A stretch of 43,865 bases of DNA from Gammaproteobacteria bacterium. GTDB taxonomy: Bacteria; Pseudomonadota; Gammaproteobacteria; Pseudomonadales; Azotimanducaceae. Shown piece by piece: positions 8,208 through 18,069 of the stretch. The notes under the pieces were generated by a model. That model did no database searches and had not been told where the DNA came from. It worked only from the letters and a program-made list of their open reading frames with translations. How positions within the stretch are numbered: the first letter of the stretch is position 1; each line of letters opens with the position of its first letter. A program made the position numbers and the translations under genes. The stretch spans positions 1 to 43,865 of the forward strand of contig NZGC01000086.1 in the NCBI GenBank assembly GCA_002689445.1. The letters are read 5' to 3'.

Positions 8208-8322
8208 GCTAGCTATCTTCTACTGATCAATTGGGAGTGTCTCTGAATTACAGCGTCTAATAGACGAAGACGCCAATCACCATTATAAACCATGCGTGCT
8301 TGTGCAGCTATGGCCCGGCGAT

Positions 8323-10005
8323 TCATGACCAGACGTTCTGGATCTGCAACTGCACTCGATCAACGCCCCGATAACGATTGACGTCCAGACGGAATGCAAA
8401 CCTCGCTTGATAGGACTCGACCTCCTGATCGCGACCGAAATAAATCGCATCCACTGCTTGTCCAAGTCGTTTGCTGAACAACTGCAACTTTAGATGTCCG
8501 CCTTTGAGTCGCCGCTGTTCCAAAACTTCAAATTGTTCATCGAATAAGGGTTCAGGAAAACCTTGCCCCCAAGGATGATCGCGCACAAGGGATGCCGCAA
8601 AACCCAGATCCATTGTTGGCACCAATCCTTCCGAGACAATCTCGTTGGTCGTCAGTTTTCCCTCTAACGCCTCGTCAACAAAAGCATTAAATTGCCGGGC
8701 AAAGATCGTAAAATCCTCTGCTCGAAGCGTCACACCCGCTGCCATTGCGTGCCCACCATAGCTCACCAGCAACCCTTGCTGGTCGGCATCGATTAATGCC
8801 AGGACGTCTCGCAAGTGCAAGCCCTCCACTGACCGGCCAGAGCCTTTGATCAAGCCAGATTTGGATCGAGCGAAGGCAAAAACGGGACGATGGTAACGTG
8901 CGCGCACCCGCGCTGCCACAATTCCTACCACCCCTTCATGCCAATCTTCTTCGATTAAACTGATACCCATTAAACTCGCAAGCTCATCGTCAGGTAGGGC
9001 CCCCAACAAGTCCTCTGCCTGCTCCCGCATGGTTTCCTCAATTTCCCGACGGGAACGATTGTATTGATCCAGCAACTGGGCTTGTTTCAGCGCCCCGTCA
9101 GCGTCCGCCAACAGACAAGCAACCCCGGCGGACATCTCCTCTAGCCTACCCGCCGCATTAAGTCTTGGCGCGATATTGAAGGCCAACTGTCGCGCTGTAA
9201 TCACCGTGGGATCAAGGCCAGCAACCGCGATGAGGGCTAAAATGCCTGGCCTGGTCTGTCCCCGACGAATGCGATCGACCCCTGACTGAACCAGTCGTCG
9301 GTTGTTGTCATCTAGAGGCACAAGGTCTGCAATGGTTCCCAATGCAACAAGATCCAACAACTGCGCCAAATTCGGGGGGCGACGCAAAGTCCCATCCTTG
9401 ACCAAGGCCGCTCTTAATCCAATGAGCAAGTAGAACGCGACTCCGACTCCCGCTAGGGTTTTGCAGGGAAACCGACAACCTTTCTGATTGGGATTTACGA
9501 TCGCATTTGCATTCGGTAAGACCTTGCCCGGTAAGTGATGATCGGTAACGATGATCGATCGGCCCGCATTGATAACCCGCTGCACGCCTTCAACACTGTT
9601 AATGCCTTGGTCAACCGTGATGATCAGATCCGGGTCTTTAGACAGGGCCAGCTCTGCCAACGTCGGACTCAAACCGTATCCCATATCAAATCGATTTGGG
9701 ATCAAATAATCGACAGATCGGGCGCCTAATAAGGCCAAACCTTGCATCATCACCGCCGCGCTGGTTGCACCGTCGGCATCGTAATCGCCAACGATCAAAA
9801 TTGACGCGTTATTTCGAATCGCGGCGGTCAGACAGTCTACCGCCTCGCCCAATCCTTTTAAGGCATCAGGCGGCATAAGACCTGATAGTTGATAAGGGGA
9901 TCGAGGTTCTACCGCCTCTTTTCTCGTCAGACTGTCTTCAATGGCTCCACGACAAGGACTTGTCGTAGGATCTCGTCTCACCAACTGAGTCGGAACCAAA
10001 TTCAA
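8323..10005 (-). CDS. recJ: Single-stranded-DNA-specific 5'-3' exonuclease RecJ
   Basis: RecJ degrades single-stranded DNA in recombination, mismatch and base-excision repair. The 560 residues carry the DHH-superfamily metal-binding motifs: DYDADG at residues 74-79, the DHH triad in IIVTDHHLPG, and the distal GGHAMAAG motif of the DHHA1 domain. The C-terminal OB-type region ends in RYRGVDRVQLQIQNVW. It starts with TTG at 10005, whose TTGA overlaps the hom stop, indicating translational coupling. recJ commonly precedes prfB. The 115 bp between recJ and prfB contain a short palindrome CGTCTAATAGACG (8254-8266) and no terminator that I can see. Confidence 0.96.
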   Translation of the reverse strand: MNLVPTQLVRRDPTTSPCRGAIEDSLTRKEAVEPRSPYQLSGLMPPDALKGLGEAVDCLTAAIRNNASILIVGDYDADGATSAAVMMQGLALLGARSVDYLIPNRFDMGYGLSPTLAELALSKDPDLIITVDQGINSVEGVQRVINAGRSIIVTDHHLPGKVLPNANAIVNPNQKGCRFPCKTLAGVGVAFYLLIGLRAALVKDGTLRRPPNLAQLLDLVALGTIADLVPLDDNNRRLVQSGVDRIRRGQTRPGILALIAVAGLDPTVITARQLAFNIAPRLNAAGRLEEMSAGVACLLADADGALKQAQLLDQYNRSRREIEETMREQAEDLLGALPDDELASLMGISLIEEDWHEGVVGIVAARVRARYHRPVFAFARSKSGLIKGSGRSVEGLHLRDVLALIDADQQGLLVSYGGHAMAAGVTLRAEDFTIFARQFNAFVDEALEGKLTTNEIVSEGLVPTMDLGFAASLVRDHPWGQGFPEPLFDEQFEVLEQRRLKGGHLKLQLFSKRLGQAVDAIYFGRDQEVESYQARFAFRLDVNRYRGVDRVQLQIQNVWS

Positions 10006-11273
10006 TAGACCCTGAGTTTTTGAATGTCTGAAACGACCGCTTTGTGCGCCAACAGTTCCTCAATGGCAGCGTCTAACTCACCCTGCCGAATTTGATCGGT
10101 AATCAACACTACCATAGAGCGATTGTCTGTGAGGTTTTGCTGAAAAATCTTATCCAGCGATACAGATCGAGCCGCTAAGATTGCTGTCAGCGCTGCAATA
10201 ACGCCTGATTCATCGGTTACGGTCATCCGCAGATAAAATGCTGAGCGACTGTCCTCTGCTTTCAGTACCGACAAGGTTTCAACCCTGCTCACGCGCCGAC
10301 CTAAGGAGGTGCCGTTCGCACCCTCTCGTACCAAATCGATCAAATCTGAAACCACTGCACTGCCGGTAGGGCCCGCGCCGGCTCCAGGCCCCGTGCAGAG
10401 TGTCTCCCCTGCAGCGTCGCTCTCGATTAGCACGCCATTTCTTACCCCATCAACCGATGCCAAGGGCGAGTGCATAGGCACCAAGCATGGGCCAACAACC
10501 AGTTCTAATTGTGCGTCGACCTTGCGGGCAATCCCCAGGTGTTTAATGCAATAACCCAAGGTCTTGGCCATCGTGAAATCGCTCGGATCAACTTGTGTAA
10601 TGCCGGCTATCACCAACTCTTTAAATCGAATGGGCTGATCAAAAGCGAGACCACCAAGAATCGCCAGTTTATGGGCAGCATCGATACCTTCGACATCAAA
10701 TGTCGGATCAGCCTCGGCATAGCCAAGGGCTTGGGCTTCACTGAGAACATCGAGGAAAGATCGGCGACTACCCTCAACGGCCATCTCGGTTAGGATAAAA
10801 TTGGCTGTCCCATTAATAATGCCGGCTAATTGGGTGATTCGATTACCCGCTAAACTTTCTTGAACAACTTTGATAATCGGGATACTCCCTGCCACTGCTG
10901 CTTCAAATCGAAGCTGCACACCATGGCTTTTGGCCAATTCAAACAGTTGCTCACCATACTCTGCGATGAGCGCTTTGTTAGCCGTCACCACCGATTTACC
11001 GGCTTTCAGCGCATCTTCTACCAGACGCTTGGCGTCGGTTATCCCCCCCATCAATTCAACGACGACGTCAATATTCTCGTCGCCACACACCGAGAGCACA
11101 TCGGAGGTAAAGGTCAGGCCAGCAAAGACCTCTGCCTTGGGCTGAGAACGTGAAGCCAATATTTCGATATCAATGCTGGAACCTGTCCGAGCCTCGATCA
11201 ACGCTCGATTGCCCTGTAAGATTTCTGCAACGCCGCTTCCGACAGTGCCTGCTCCACAGATCGCTATTCTCAT
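10002..11273 (-). CDS. hom: Homoserine dehydrogenase with C-terminal ACT domain
   Basis: The enzyme reduces aspartate semialdehyde to homoserine for threonine and methionine synthesis. The N-terminal NAD(P)-binding motif GAGTVG is at residues 7-12. The substrate domain contains the family signature GYAEADPTFDVEGIDAAHKLAIL. A C-terminal ACT domain (about the last 80 residues, beginning near FYLRMTVTDESGVIAALTAIL) suggests feedback control by threonine. I chose ATG 11273, with GGGAGAGG a few bases upstream. A GTG at 11288 directly after the alaC stop would add MRERQ and cannot be excluded. It sits between alaC and recJ. The threonine synthase gene that often follows hom is absent here. Confidence 0.95.
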   Translation of the reverse strand: MRIAICGAGTVGSGVAEILQGNRALIEARTGSSIDIEILASRSQPKAEVFAGLTFTSDVLSVCGDENIDVVVELMGGITDAKRLVEDALKAGKSVVTANKALIAEYGEQLFELAKSHGVQLRFEAAVAGSIPIIKVVQESLAGNRITQLAGIINGTANFILTEMAVEGSRRSFLDVLSEAQALGYAEADPTFDVEGIDAAHKLAILGGLAFDQPIRFKELVIAGITQVDPSDFTMAKTLGYCIKHLGIARKVDAQLELVVGPCLVPMHSPLASVDGVRNGVLIESDAAGETLCTGPGAGAGPTGSAVVSDLIDLVREGANGTSLGRRVSRVETLSVLKAEDSRSAFYLRMTVTDESGVIAALTAILAARSVSLDKIFQQNLTDNRSMVVLITDQIRQGELDAAIEELLAHKAVVSDIQKLRVY

Positions 11274-11288
11274 TTGCCTCTCCCTCAC

Positions 11289-12479
11289 TCAACTCCGGTC
11301 GTCCGAAGAAGACGACAATACACGCTTAATGCCTCTCAGGGCTTGTCGTGTTCGGTGTTCGTTTTCAATCAACGCAAATCGCACGTGGTCATCGCCATAC
11401 TGTCCAAAGCCAATGCCTGGAGATACCGCCACTTTCGCCTCTTGAATTAACAACTTCGCGAATTCCAGCGATCCCATGGACCGGAATTTTTCAGGAATTT
11501 TTGCCCACACAAACATCGTCGCCTTTGGGGGCGTTACCTGCCAGCCCGCCGCATTAAGACCCTCACAGAGGACATCTCTACGTCGTTTGTAGGTCTCTCT
11601 GACTTCAGCAACACACGATTGATCGCCTTCTAACGCAGCAATCGCCGCCACTTGAATGGGTGTGAAACTGCCATAATCCAAGTACGATTTTATGCGACCT
11701 AATGCACCGACTAGGGTTGAATTGCCGACACAAAAACCGACCCGCCAGCCTGGCATGTTGTAACTTTTTGACATCGTAAAAAATTCGACGGCAACGTCCT
11801 TGGCGCCTGGCACCTGTAAGATAGACGGCGCTTGATAACCATCGAAGACCAAATCGGCGTAGGCCAAATCCTGGACTATCCACAGGCCATGCGCTTTGGC
11901 AACAGCAACAATTCTTTCAAAAAACTCAAGTTCGACACAATGCGCGGTTGGATTACCCGGAAAATTCAATACCAACACTTTCGGCTTGGGCCACGTGTTA
12001 TGAATCGCATTTTCCAATTCGGAAAAGAAATCGACCTCGTCCGTTAGCGGCACATGCCGAACATCTGCCCCTGCAATGACAAATCCATAGGGATGAACGG
12101 GATAGGAGGGGTTCGGTACCAATACAGAGTCACCAGGTCCAAGAATCGCCATCGCTAAGTGTGCGATGCCCTCCTTGGATCCCAACGTCACAATTGCCTC
12201 GGACTCAGGATCCAATGCGACCTGGTACCGAGTACTATACCAATCACAAATCGCTTTGCGCAGTCGAGGTATGCCCTTTGATTGGGAGTACCGATGGGTA
12301 TCTCCTCGACTCACCGTTTCAACCAGCTTATCAACAATATGTTGCGGCGTTGGTTGGTCAGGATTGCCCATACCAAAATCGATGATGTCTTCGCCTCTTG
12401 CACGGGCATCGCGTTTTAGCGCATCGGTGATACTAAAAATATAAGGCGGTAATCGCTCGATTCGTTGGAACTCTTCCAT
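11289..12479 (-). CDS. alaC: Alanine-synthesising aminotransferase AlaC
   Basis: This class I/II PLP-dependent aminotransferase makes alanine from pyruvate and glutamate. The sequence follows E. coli AlaC closely from [17 protein letters not shown] through [26 protein letters not shown] and [12 protein letters not shown] to the PLP-lysine segment [13 protein letters not shown] (Lys at about residue 238). Its end is [25 protein letters not shown] 12479 matches the family N-terminus best. A TTG at 12518 would add 13 residues with no apparent counterpart. It directly precedes hom, a pairing seen in other proteobacteria (alaC-hom-thrC), and the hom start follows the alaC stop by at most 15 nt. 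Confidence 0.95.
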   Translation of the reverse strand: MEEFQRIERLPPYIFSITDALKRDARARGEDIIDFGMGNPDQPTPQHIVDKLVETVSRGDTHRYSQSKGIPRLRKAICDWYSTRYQVALDPESEAIVTLGSKEGIAHLAMAILGPGDSVLVPNPSYPVHPYGFVIAGADVRHVPLTDEVDFFSELENAIHNTWPKPKVLVLNFPGNPTAHCVELEFFERIVAVAKAHGLWIVQDLAYADLVFDGYQAPSILQVPGAKDVAVEFFTMSKSYNMPGWRVGFCVGNSTLVGALGRIKSYLDYGSFTPIQVAAIAALEGDQSCVAEVRETYKRRRDVLCEGLNAAGWQVTPPKATMFVWAKIPEKFRSMGSLEFAKLLIQEAKVAVSPGIGFGQYGDDHVRFALIENEHRTRQALRGIKRVLSSSSDDRS

Positions 12480-12569
12480 GACTTCAATCTGACTCAATTT
12501 GCGCGACAGTTTAATCAAGTCAGCGGTCTAAATCACCCGCCATACCCGGGATCATGCCAATTGATGCCC

Positions 12570-13319
12570 CTAAGAATCGATATTTAGCCCCAATTGCTCT
12601 GCTAATCGCTCTGCAGGTAAGTACCCAGGCAATAACCGACCGTCTTCAAATATGATCGAGGGCGTTCCCGTGACGCCAACGATGTCGCCTAACCCATAGT
12701 GCTTAGAAACGGGGTTGTCGCATGAGCGGTCTGGAATCGCTTGGCCTGATTTCGCTTGCGTCAGTGCTTGCTGTTTGTCAGGAGCACACCAAGCGGATAC
12801 CAATTTATCATAACTCGCAGAATCAATGCCCGCCCTCGGATACGCCAAATAGCGAACGGCGATTCCCAGCCGATTGAGTTCAGGTACCTCCTGATGGAGT
12901 TTCCGACAATATCCACAATCAATGTCAGTAAACACGGTAATGGTCGCTTTAAGTTTTGGGAAAGGCGGCGAGAAAACCACCATGTCCTGCTCATCAAGAC
13001 CTGCAATAAGTGCTCGTCTCCCTTCGCTACGTTTTTGTTCGGTAAGATTCACCATTCGGTTGTTCACCGCTTGGTAAACATCACCGACAATAAAGTAAAC
13101 GCCGTTGGGATCAGTCAACAGCAAGGTGCCGTCAGCCAAGGTTAATTGAAACAGCCCAGGAACATCAGCCTCAGCAACGGACGTGATCGGTAAGCTACTG
13201 GTCGCCAAACGGGCTTTCAACGCAGCCAATTGCTCTGATTCTGCCAGTGCCGCCGGATTACCCAACAGCATCGCGACGAGAAACCCAAACATCCATCTTT
13301 GGCTTACTTTTGCTTGCAT
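12570..13319 (-). CDS. dsbC: Periplasmic thiol:disulfide isomerase DsbC
   Basis: DsbC corrects wrong disulfides in periplasmic proteins and is kept reduced by DsbD. The 249-residue precursor starts at ATG 13319 with GGGAAGAG upstream. A signal peptide of about 26 residues ends ...NPAALA. The N-terminal dimerisation domain spans about 27-85. The thioredoxin-fold domain has the active-site CGYC at residues 135-138 and the cis-proline loop VTGTPSIIF. Two further cysteines (SAWC and DRSC) match the structural disulfide of E. coli DsbC. The order xerD-dsbC is widely conserved. An upstream start at 13388 would overlap xerD and place extra residues before the signal peptide, so I rejected it. Confidence 0.95.
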   Translation of the reverse strand: MQAKVSQRWMFGFLVAMLLGNPAALAESEQLAALKARLATSSLPITSVAEADVPGLFQLTLADGTLLLTDPNGVYFIVGDVYQAVNNRMVNLTEQKRSEGRRALIAGLDEQDMVVFSPPFPKLKATITVFTDIDCGYCRKLHQEVPELNRLGIAVRYLAYPRAGIDSASYDKLVSAWCAPDKQQALTQAKSGQAIPDRSCDNPVSKHYGLGDIVGVTGTPSIIFEDGRLLPGYLPAERLAEQLGLNIDS

Positions 13320-13384
13320 TGTGTTCTCTTCCCTACCCGGTTTGGCTCTAGTGTAGAGTATCCCTTTACCCGGTACCAAGGAAA

Positions 13385-14302
13385 TCAACCTCTGGGGTGA
13401 TGCGCCGCATGCAGAGCCTGCATACGCTGCTTTGCGACGTGAGTGTAAATTTGGGTCGTTGATAGGTCACTGTGCCCAAGCAACAGCTGAACCACTCTAA
13501 GATCAGCACCATGGTTCACCAAATGCGTTGCAAAGGCGTGTCGGAGCGAATGAGGAGACAAAGAGTGCCTGATACCCGCTTCAGCGGCGTGGCGTTTGAT
13601 GAGATACCAGAAGGCTTGCCGAGTCATTTCACGGCCACGGTTACTGGGAAACAATACCGCTTCAGACTCGCTTCGACGCATCAATGACGAGCGATGGTCT
13701 CTAACAAAGCCTTCCACCCAAGCCATCGCTTCATCACCCATCGGGACGAGACGTTCTTTGCCACCTTTTCCCATCACCCGCAAAACCCCTTGCCTGAGAT
13801 TAAGGTCATTCACCTCAAGCGTCACCAATTCGGTCACTCGGAGGCCGGTAGCGTAGAGCAGCTCCAACATCGTTCGATCCCGGTATCCAACCGCCGATGC
13901 CGTATTGGGTGCAGCAAGTAACGCATCGACTTCTGACTCTGATAGCGTATCCGGCAATTTTCTACCCAATTTGGGGTTATCGATTCGCAGGGTTGGATCC
14001 TCGACGATTCGGTTCTCCCGGAGTAAGTATTTGTAAAAGGAACGTATCGCCGACAGACCGCGAGCAACCGAACGAGATGCAACTCCGATCGACGATCGGT
14101 GATTCAGATAATTCAATAAATCAGACCGGTCCGCTAACAATAAGCCTCGACCTTGGGTTTCAAGCCAGGCCGCGAAAAACCGTAGATCCCGCCCATAGGA
14201 TTCCAGCGTATTACGCGACAAGCCTTTTTCTAACCATAGTTGATCTAGGTATGCGTCAAGCAACTGACGATGATCAAGATTGATGGTTTTACGCTCGTCC
14301 AC
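13385..14302 (-). CDS. xerD: Site-specific tyrosine recombinase XerD
   Basis: XerD, with XerC, resolves chromosome dimers at dif under FtsK control. The 305-residue protein has a SAM-like core-binding N-domain (about 10-95, containing LWLEKGLSRNTLESYGRDL). The catalytic domain has all expected residues: Arg155 (ATGLRVTEL), Lys179 (MGKGGKE), His251 and Arg254 (SPHSLRHAFATH), His277 (LLGHSDLSTTQIYTHV) and Tyr286. The start is GTG at 14302, three nucleotides after the MFS gene stop. XerD rather than XerC or an integrase is inferred from length and from the dsbC neighbour. There are no att sites or phage genes nearby. Confidence 0.94.
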   Translation of the reverse strand: MDERKTINLDHRQLLDAYLDQLWLEKGLSRNTLESYGRDLRFFAAWLETQGRGLLLADRSDLLNYLNHRSSIGVASRSVARGLSAIRSFYKYLLRENRIVEDPTLRIDNPKLGRKLPDTLSESEVDALLAAPNTASAVGYRDRTMLELLYATGLRVTELVTLEVNDLNLRQGVLRVMGKGGKERLVPMGDEAMAWVEGFVRDHRSSLMRRSESEAVLFPSNRGREMTRQAFWYLIKRHAAEAGIRHSLSPHSLRHAFATHLVNHGADLRVVQLLLGHSDLSTTQIYTHVAKQRMQALHAAHHPRG

Positions 14303-14305
14303 CCA

Positions 14306-15634
14306 CTAAGACCCTTTCGCTGTCGCCGTTGTAGCGGTCGCTAGCGTTACCGCTTGCAAGCGCGCCTTATCGACTTCGTAACGTCGACCCGCACCATAGA
14401 ACAAGGGTATTGCGATTAGAGAGACTACTGTAAAGCCCAGTAGCGCCGCGGTGTAGGGCGCCTCATTACCGTTGGCTATCAAATAATCAATGTAAACGCC
14501 CGCTAAGCTTACCCCTATTGCCACCCCGGCCATGTTTAACAACAGAATATAAAAAGCCACTACGGTCGCCCTTATTTGTACCGGCACCAGTTCCTGAATC
14601 GTCGAAAAAGTCGGGCCATAGAAGCAACCCAGCTGAAAAAACCCAGCAAACACGCCAACCCAAAATATGGGGTGCTCTGGACTCACCACACGGTAAGCAA
14701 TATTGATTGGCGCAAGCAACAGCATGATTCCGAACAAAAACATGGGTCTACCTAAGCCCGTTTTTTTAAGGAAGTAGTCACCACCTAGGCCACCAAACAA
14801 ATTGCCCAAGATCCCCGCAATGATCCCAACCCAACCTGTGATCCGTGCGATTTCCGATTTATCAAATCCTCGCTCCTGAACGTACCAAAGCTGATCAAAG
14901 GTTGCGGCGCCAAGAATAAAATGAAAAGCAACGCCGCCTGCGATGGTCATTACCAGCGCTGGAGAAGATTTAAGCGCCAGCCATAAGGTTTGCAATTGCA
15001 GGGAGAAGCTCTGATCTGGCGCTGCCTCTGGCCGACTCTCCGGCCGGTCCTGCCGATGATCATCCCGCACAAAAAACATCGCTACGGCAAGCACGAGCCC
15101 AATACCGCCAAGGATGTAAAAACAAGCGCGCCAACCAATCAGAGGACCAATGTAACCCACGATCAGCAAGCTAACACCCACACCGATGGGAACGCCCATG
15201 TAATAAAATCCTGACGCAAATCCCAGCCGATGTGCCGGAAAACGGTCCGACAATAGAGACATTGCAGCCGGGGTTAAAATCGATTCACCCACACCGATCA
15301 ACATTCGAGGCACGGCAAGCGATAAGAATCCTTTGGCCAACCCTGAAGCCGCGGTGAGCAAACTCCAAAGGCCAACGCCAAAAGCAATCAATCGGGTTCG
15401 GCTTACTCGATCCGCCAGGCTTCCCATAAAAAGGCCCGCAACGGAGTAAAACGTTAGAAAGATGAGTCCGGTCAGCAACCCAAACTCGGTATTCGTCAAA
15501 CCAAGATCGGGCACAATATCGTTGGCGAAGCTCGCCAACAATTGACGATCCACGAAATTCATCACGTTGAGCACGGTCAAAAAAATGAGAAAGCCATAAG
15601 GCTTGATGCCGCGGCCGATCAATGACGATGCCAT
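14306..15634 (-). CDS. MFS transporter, spinster-like
   Basis: This 442-residue major facilitator protein is predicted to have 12 membrane helices. The family loop motif between helices 2 and 3 is GSLADRVSRTRLI. The N-terminal NVMNFVDRQLLASFANDIVPDLGLTNTEFGLLTG and VGESILTPAAMSLLSDRFP resemble the spinster-like group found beside catabolic genes in proteobacteria. I chose ATG 15634 because GGAGGT lies just upstream. An earlier in-frame start at 15706 would add 24 non-membrane residues without such a site. The substrate is unknown; related proteins are often annotated for hexuronates, lipids or organic acids, and none can be assigned here. It lies between rplS and xerD on the same strand. Confidence 0.85.
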   Translation of the reverse strand: MASSLIGRGIKPYGFLIFLTVLNVMNFVDRQLLASFANDIVPDLGLTNTEFGLLTGLIFLTFYSVAGLFMGSLADRVSRTRLIAFGVGLWSLLTAASGLAKGFLSLAVPRMLIGVGESILTPAAMSLLSDRFPAHRLGFASGFYYMGVPIGVGVSLLIVGYIGPLIGWRACFYILGGIGLVLAVAMFFVRDDHRQDRPESRPEAAPDQSFSLQLQTLWLALKSSPALVMTIAGGVAFHFILGAATFDQLWYVQERGFDKSEIARITGWVGIIAGILGNLFGGLGGDYFLKKTGLGRPMFLFGIMLLLAPINIAYRVVSPEHPIFWVGVFAGFFQLGCFYGPTFSTIQELVPVQIRATVVAFYILLLNMAGVAIGVSLAGVYIDYLIANGNEAPYTAALLGFTVVSLIAIPLFYGAGRRYEVDKARLQAVTLATATTATAKGS

Positions 15635-15831
15635 AGGACCTCCTATCCCAGCTGAAAAGATCGTTTCAGCCGTCACAGGGAATGTAGCATTAAAGTCTAT
15701 CGTCAAAAAGGCTGGGCATCGCCATGGTCATAGACGCAGGGCCCGTAAGGCCTGCAACGACATGAGTGCCCTGGGCGGTCTTAATTGGTCTTGTTGCGGG
15801 TGCCCCCTTGATGGGAGAGCTGTAGGGGGGA

Positions 15832-15854
15832 AGGCTAGGGCTCGAGCCTAGCCT
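15832..15854. terminator. Hairpin downstream of rplS, possible terminator
   Basis: AGGCTAGG (15832-15839) and CCTAGCCT (15847-15854) form a perfect 8-bp stem around a 7-nt loop, 19 nt after the rplS stop on the minus strand. In the rplS direction it is followed by TCCCCCC rather than a T-run, so it is not a canonical intrinsic terminator. It may be a 3'-end-protecting hairpin or a weak terminator separating the ribosomal operon from the MFS gene. Confidence 0.5.
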
Positions 15855-15872
15855 CCTCTTAACGGTTGCCCG

Positions 15873-16226
15873 TTATTTCAACTTTTCTTTGATTCGCGCC
15901 GATCGACCGCTGCGCTCACGCAAGTAATATAGCTTCGCTTTTCGAACATCACCCCGACGCTTCACGGTGATGCTATCGATTAAAGGACTGTGGGTTTGGA
16001 AGGTTCTTTCGACGCCCGTTCCATGCGAGATCTTTCGCAAAGTGAAAGCTGAGTTTAAGCCCCGATTACGTTTACCAATGACAACGCCCTCGAACGCTTG
16101 CAATCGCTCTCGATTACCTTCGGCCACTCGCACCTGCACCACCAAGGTATCCCCCGGGGCAAATTCTGGTACATCTGCCTTTAACTGGGCGGTCTCAATT
16201 TGCTCGATGATCTTGTTCTTGCTCAT
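15873..16226 (-). CDS. rplS: 50S ribosomal protein L19
   Basis: L19 lies at the 30S-50S interface. The 117 residues show the family pattern without gaps: an N-terminal helix ([17 protein letters not shown]), the SH3-like [43 protein letters not shown] core, and the basic C-terminus [27 protein letters not shown]. It is the last gene of the rpsP-rimM-trmD-rplS operon and begins two nucleotides after the trmD stop. A small hairpin AACGG/CCGTT overlaps its stop codon. Confidence 0.98.
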   Translation of the reverse strand: MSKNKIIEQIETAQLKADVPEFAPGDTLVVQVRVAEGNRERLQAFEGVVIGKRNRGLNSAFTLRKISHGTGVERTFQTHSPLIDSITVKRRGDVRKAKLYYLRERSGRSARIKEKLK

Positions 16227-16228
16227 GA

Positions 16229-16984
16229 CTAATCCTCTGTCTGCTGCCGAGCCTCTCGCTCGTATGCTTCTACTATTTCTACTTCTTTAGGAGACAAACC
16301 TCGGCGAACCAACAAATCAGGCCGCCTCGCTTTCGTCGTCAGCAACGCCTGCTTTTTACGCCACTCATCAATTTGCTGGTGGTTGCCACTGAGTAAGACT
16401 TTCGGGACCTTCGCCTCACCCAACTGTTCAGGACGCGTATACTGAGGGTATTCGAGCAATCCGTCAATAAAAGACTCATCATTTTTTGAAGAATCATCCC
16501 CTAAAGCACCCGGTAATTGCCGAATTACCGCATCTATGGCCATCATCGCGGGTAAATCTCCTCCGCTGACGACGAAATCACCCACATTCACCTCGAAATC
16601 CACCGCCAGATCGATGGCTCGCTGGTCTAACCCCTCATATCGACTCGCGACCAAAATCATGGCCTTGAAGTCCCTCGCCCAACGCGTGACTTCAGACTGC
16701 TCCAACGGCCGACCTCGGGGCGAGAGATGCACAACCGGAACATCAGCGCCGAATTCGCGTTTAGCATCCGCTATCGCCTTTAACATCGGCTCCGCCTTCA
16801 TCACCATGCCAGGTCCACCACCGTAGGGCCGATCGTCAACCGTTGCATGCCGATCTTCGGTGAAGTTTCTGGGGTTGATCGTGGTTAAGGATGCGATGCC
16901 CTCTCCCAAGGCTCTGCCGATGACACCTGTCGACTCAATCGCTGCGTACATTTCGGGCATCAGTGTTACGATCACGAACTTCAT
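16229..16984 (-). CDS. trmD: tRNA (guanine-N1-)-methyltransferase TrmD
   Basis: TrmD methylates G37 next to the anticodon and prevents +1 frameshifting. It is a SPOUT methyltransferase with a trefoil knot. The family motifs are [30 protein letters not shown] and [35 protein letters not shown], which bind S-adenosylmethionine. The ATG at 16984 overlaps the rimM stop by one base (TAATG), so the two are translationally coupled. This start gives [13 protein letters not shown], the normal N-terminus, in preference to a longer start at 17002. The length of 251 residues is typical. Confidence 0.97.
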   Translation of the reverse strand: MKFVIVTLMPEMYAAIESTGVIGRALGEGIASLTTINPRNFTEDRHATVDDRPYGGGPGMVMKAEPMLKAIADAKREFGADVPVVHLSPRGRPLEQSEVTRWARDFKAMILVASRYEGLDQRAIDLAVDFEVNVGDFVVSGGDLPAMMAIDAVIRQLPGALGDDSSKNDESFIDGLLEYPQYTRPEQLGEAKVPKVLLSGNHQQIDEWRKKQALLTTKARRPDLLVRRGLSPKEVEIVEAYEREARQQTED

Positions 16985-17514
16985 TAAAATTCTTCTAACC
17001 AATCGACGACCAGGCGCCCGGCGGTTAGGTCCACCCTTTTAACGACGCGCTCTTCAACATAAGGGATCAAGCGCTCTCGACTATCGATGCTATTGTCATT
17101 GCCCTTCACCACCAGCACATCATTGGCTCCGGTCTCCATCAGAGATGCTACCGAGCCAAGAATTTGATCGCTTGCGTTGACAACGGTCAACCCGATCAGC
17201 TCATGCCAATAAAATTCACCGATGGATAGCTGAGGCAAAGCGGATTTCTCGATAAATATGTCAGACCCAACCAAAACCTCTGCTTGGTCTCGATTATCGA
17301 TGCCCGTTAAAGCTACCTGCACTTTTTTCCCCTGACAGCGCGAAGCGCGCACTTCTAAAAGTCGTCCGGTCGGAACCTTTCCGACTAACCAGGGTTGGTA
17401 ATCTAAAATCTGTTGAGGGGGGCTGGTATCTGAAAACACCTTGATCCAACCCTGAACGCCGTGGACGCCTACAATCGACCCTAATCGGATCCAATCGGAT
17501 GTCAGCGCGTCCAT
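16984..17514 (-). CDS. rimM: 16S rRNA processing protein RimM
   Basis: RimM binds S19 and assists maturation of the 30S head. The 176 residues comprise an N-terminal RimM barrel (IRLGSIVGVHGVQGWIKVFSDT) and a C-terminal PRC-barrel domain starting at EFYWHELIGLTVVN and ending LVVDWLEEF. The ATG at 17514 lies 23 nt after the rpsP stop. The position between rpsP and trmD is the standard operon arrangement. Confidence 0.96.
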   Translation of the reverse strand: MDALTSDWIRLGSIVGVHGVQGWIKVFSDTSPPQQILDYQPWLVGKVPTGRLLEVRASRCQGKKVQVALTGIDNRDQAEVLVGSDIFIEKSALPQLSIGEFYWHELIGLTVVNASDQILGSVASLMETGANDVLVVKGNDNSIDSRERLIPYVEERVVKRVDLTAGRLVVDWLEEF

Positions 17515-17537
17515 GAGTGATAAAAGGTGAGGGCTAC

Positions 17538-17816
17538 CTAGGCTGCAGCTTCGTTTTCGGAGCCAGTTTGAATATTTTTACGATACTTTTTGATCACGGC
17601 TTTGACTCGATCCGAGGGCTGCGCGCCTTGCCGAATCCAATAATCAATCCTATCGAGATCCAAACGACTTTCTTCGTCTGCTCCCTTAGCTAAGGGATTA
17701 TAAAATCCCACTCGCTCAATAAACCGACCGTTTCGGCTTTCACGACGATCAGCAACGCTGACGTAATAAAATGGACGCTTTTTGCTGCCACCGCGTGCTA
17801 ATCGAATCGTTACCAT
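17538..17816 (-). CDS. rpsP: 30S ribosomal protein S16
   Basis: S16 is needed early in 30S assembly. The 92-residue protein begins [45 protein letters not shown], the unmistakable S16 signature. Its C-terminal [27 protein letters not shown] is also typical. It heads the rpsP-rimM-trmD-rplS operon, with its own candidate promoter about 250 bp upstream, beyond a long leader. Confidence 0.98.
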   Translation of the reverse strand: MVTIRLARGGSKKRPFYYVSVADRRESRNGRFIERVGFYNPLAKGADEESRLDLDRIDYWIRQGAQPSDRVKAVIKKYRKNIQTGSENEAAA

Positions 17817-17901
17817 AGTTTCACCACCCTGCTTAAACCGCTTTCGCTACTCGTTTCGTTATGTGCGTATCTCCCCTTGCACCTATCTTCTGTGCCTGGA
17901 G

Positions 17902-17921
17902 ATCACCCTACTTCTGGTGAT
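17902..17921 (-). repeat. Inverted repeat ATCACC-8-GGTGAT in the rpsP leader
   Basis: ATCACC at 17902-17907 pairs perfectly with GGTGAT at 17916-17921 over an 8-nt loop. In the transcribed (minus) direction it lies about 85 nt before the rpsP start. It could be part of a leader fold that controls rpsP translation. Confidence 0.5.
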
Positions 17922-18069
17922 TGACGCCTATACTGCTAGCAATCAATCATTGTTATCTTTTTTGGTACGCTTTTTTATGGCGCCGTTTTTCTGCTCAGTC
18001 TCTCATCGATAGACCGCCTTGCACCAACATGCCGCTGCTTTTGCTTACCCGCCCTCTCGAAGGGCGCAG

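Noticed and set aside
8254-8266. Palindrome CGTCTAATAGACG between recJ and prfB
   Set aside because: The stem is short, has no T-run, and its position relative to any promoter is unclear. It is too weak to call a terminator or operator.
13385-14302. Tyrosine recombinase as a sign of an integrated element
   Set aside because: Length, motifs and the dsbC neighbour identify chromosomal XerD. No att repeats, phage or plasmid genes lie nearby.
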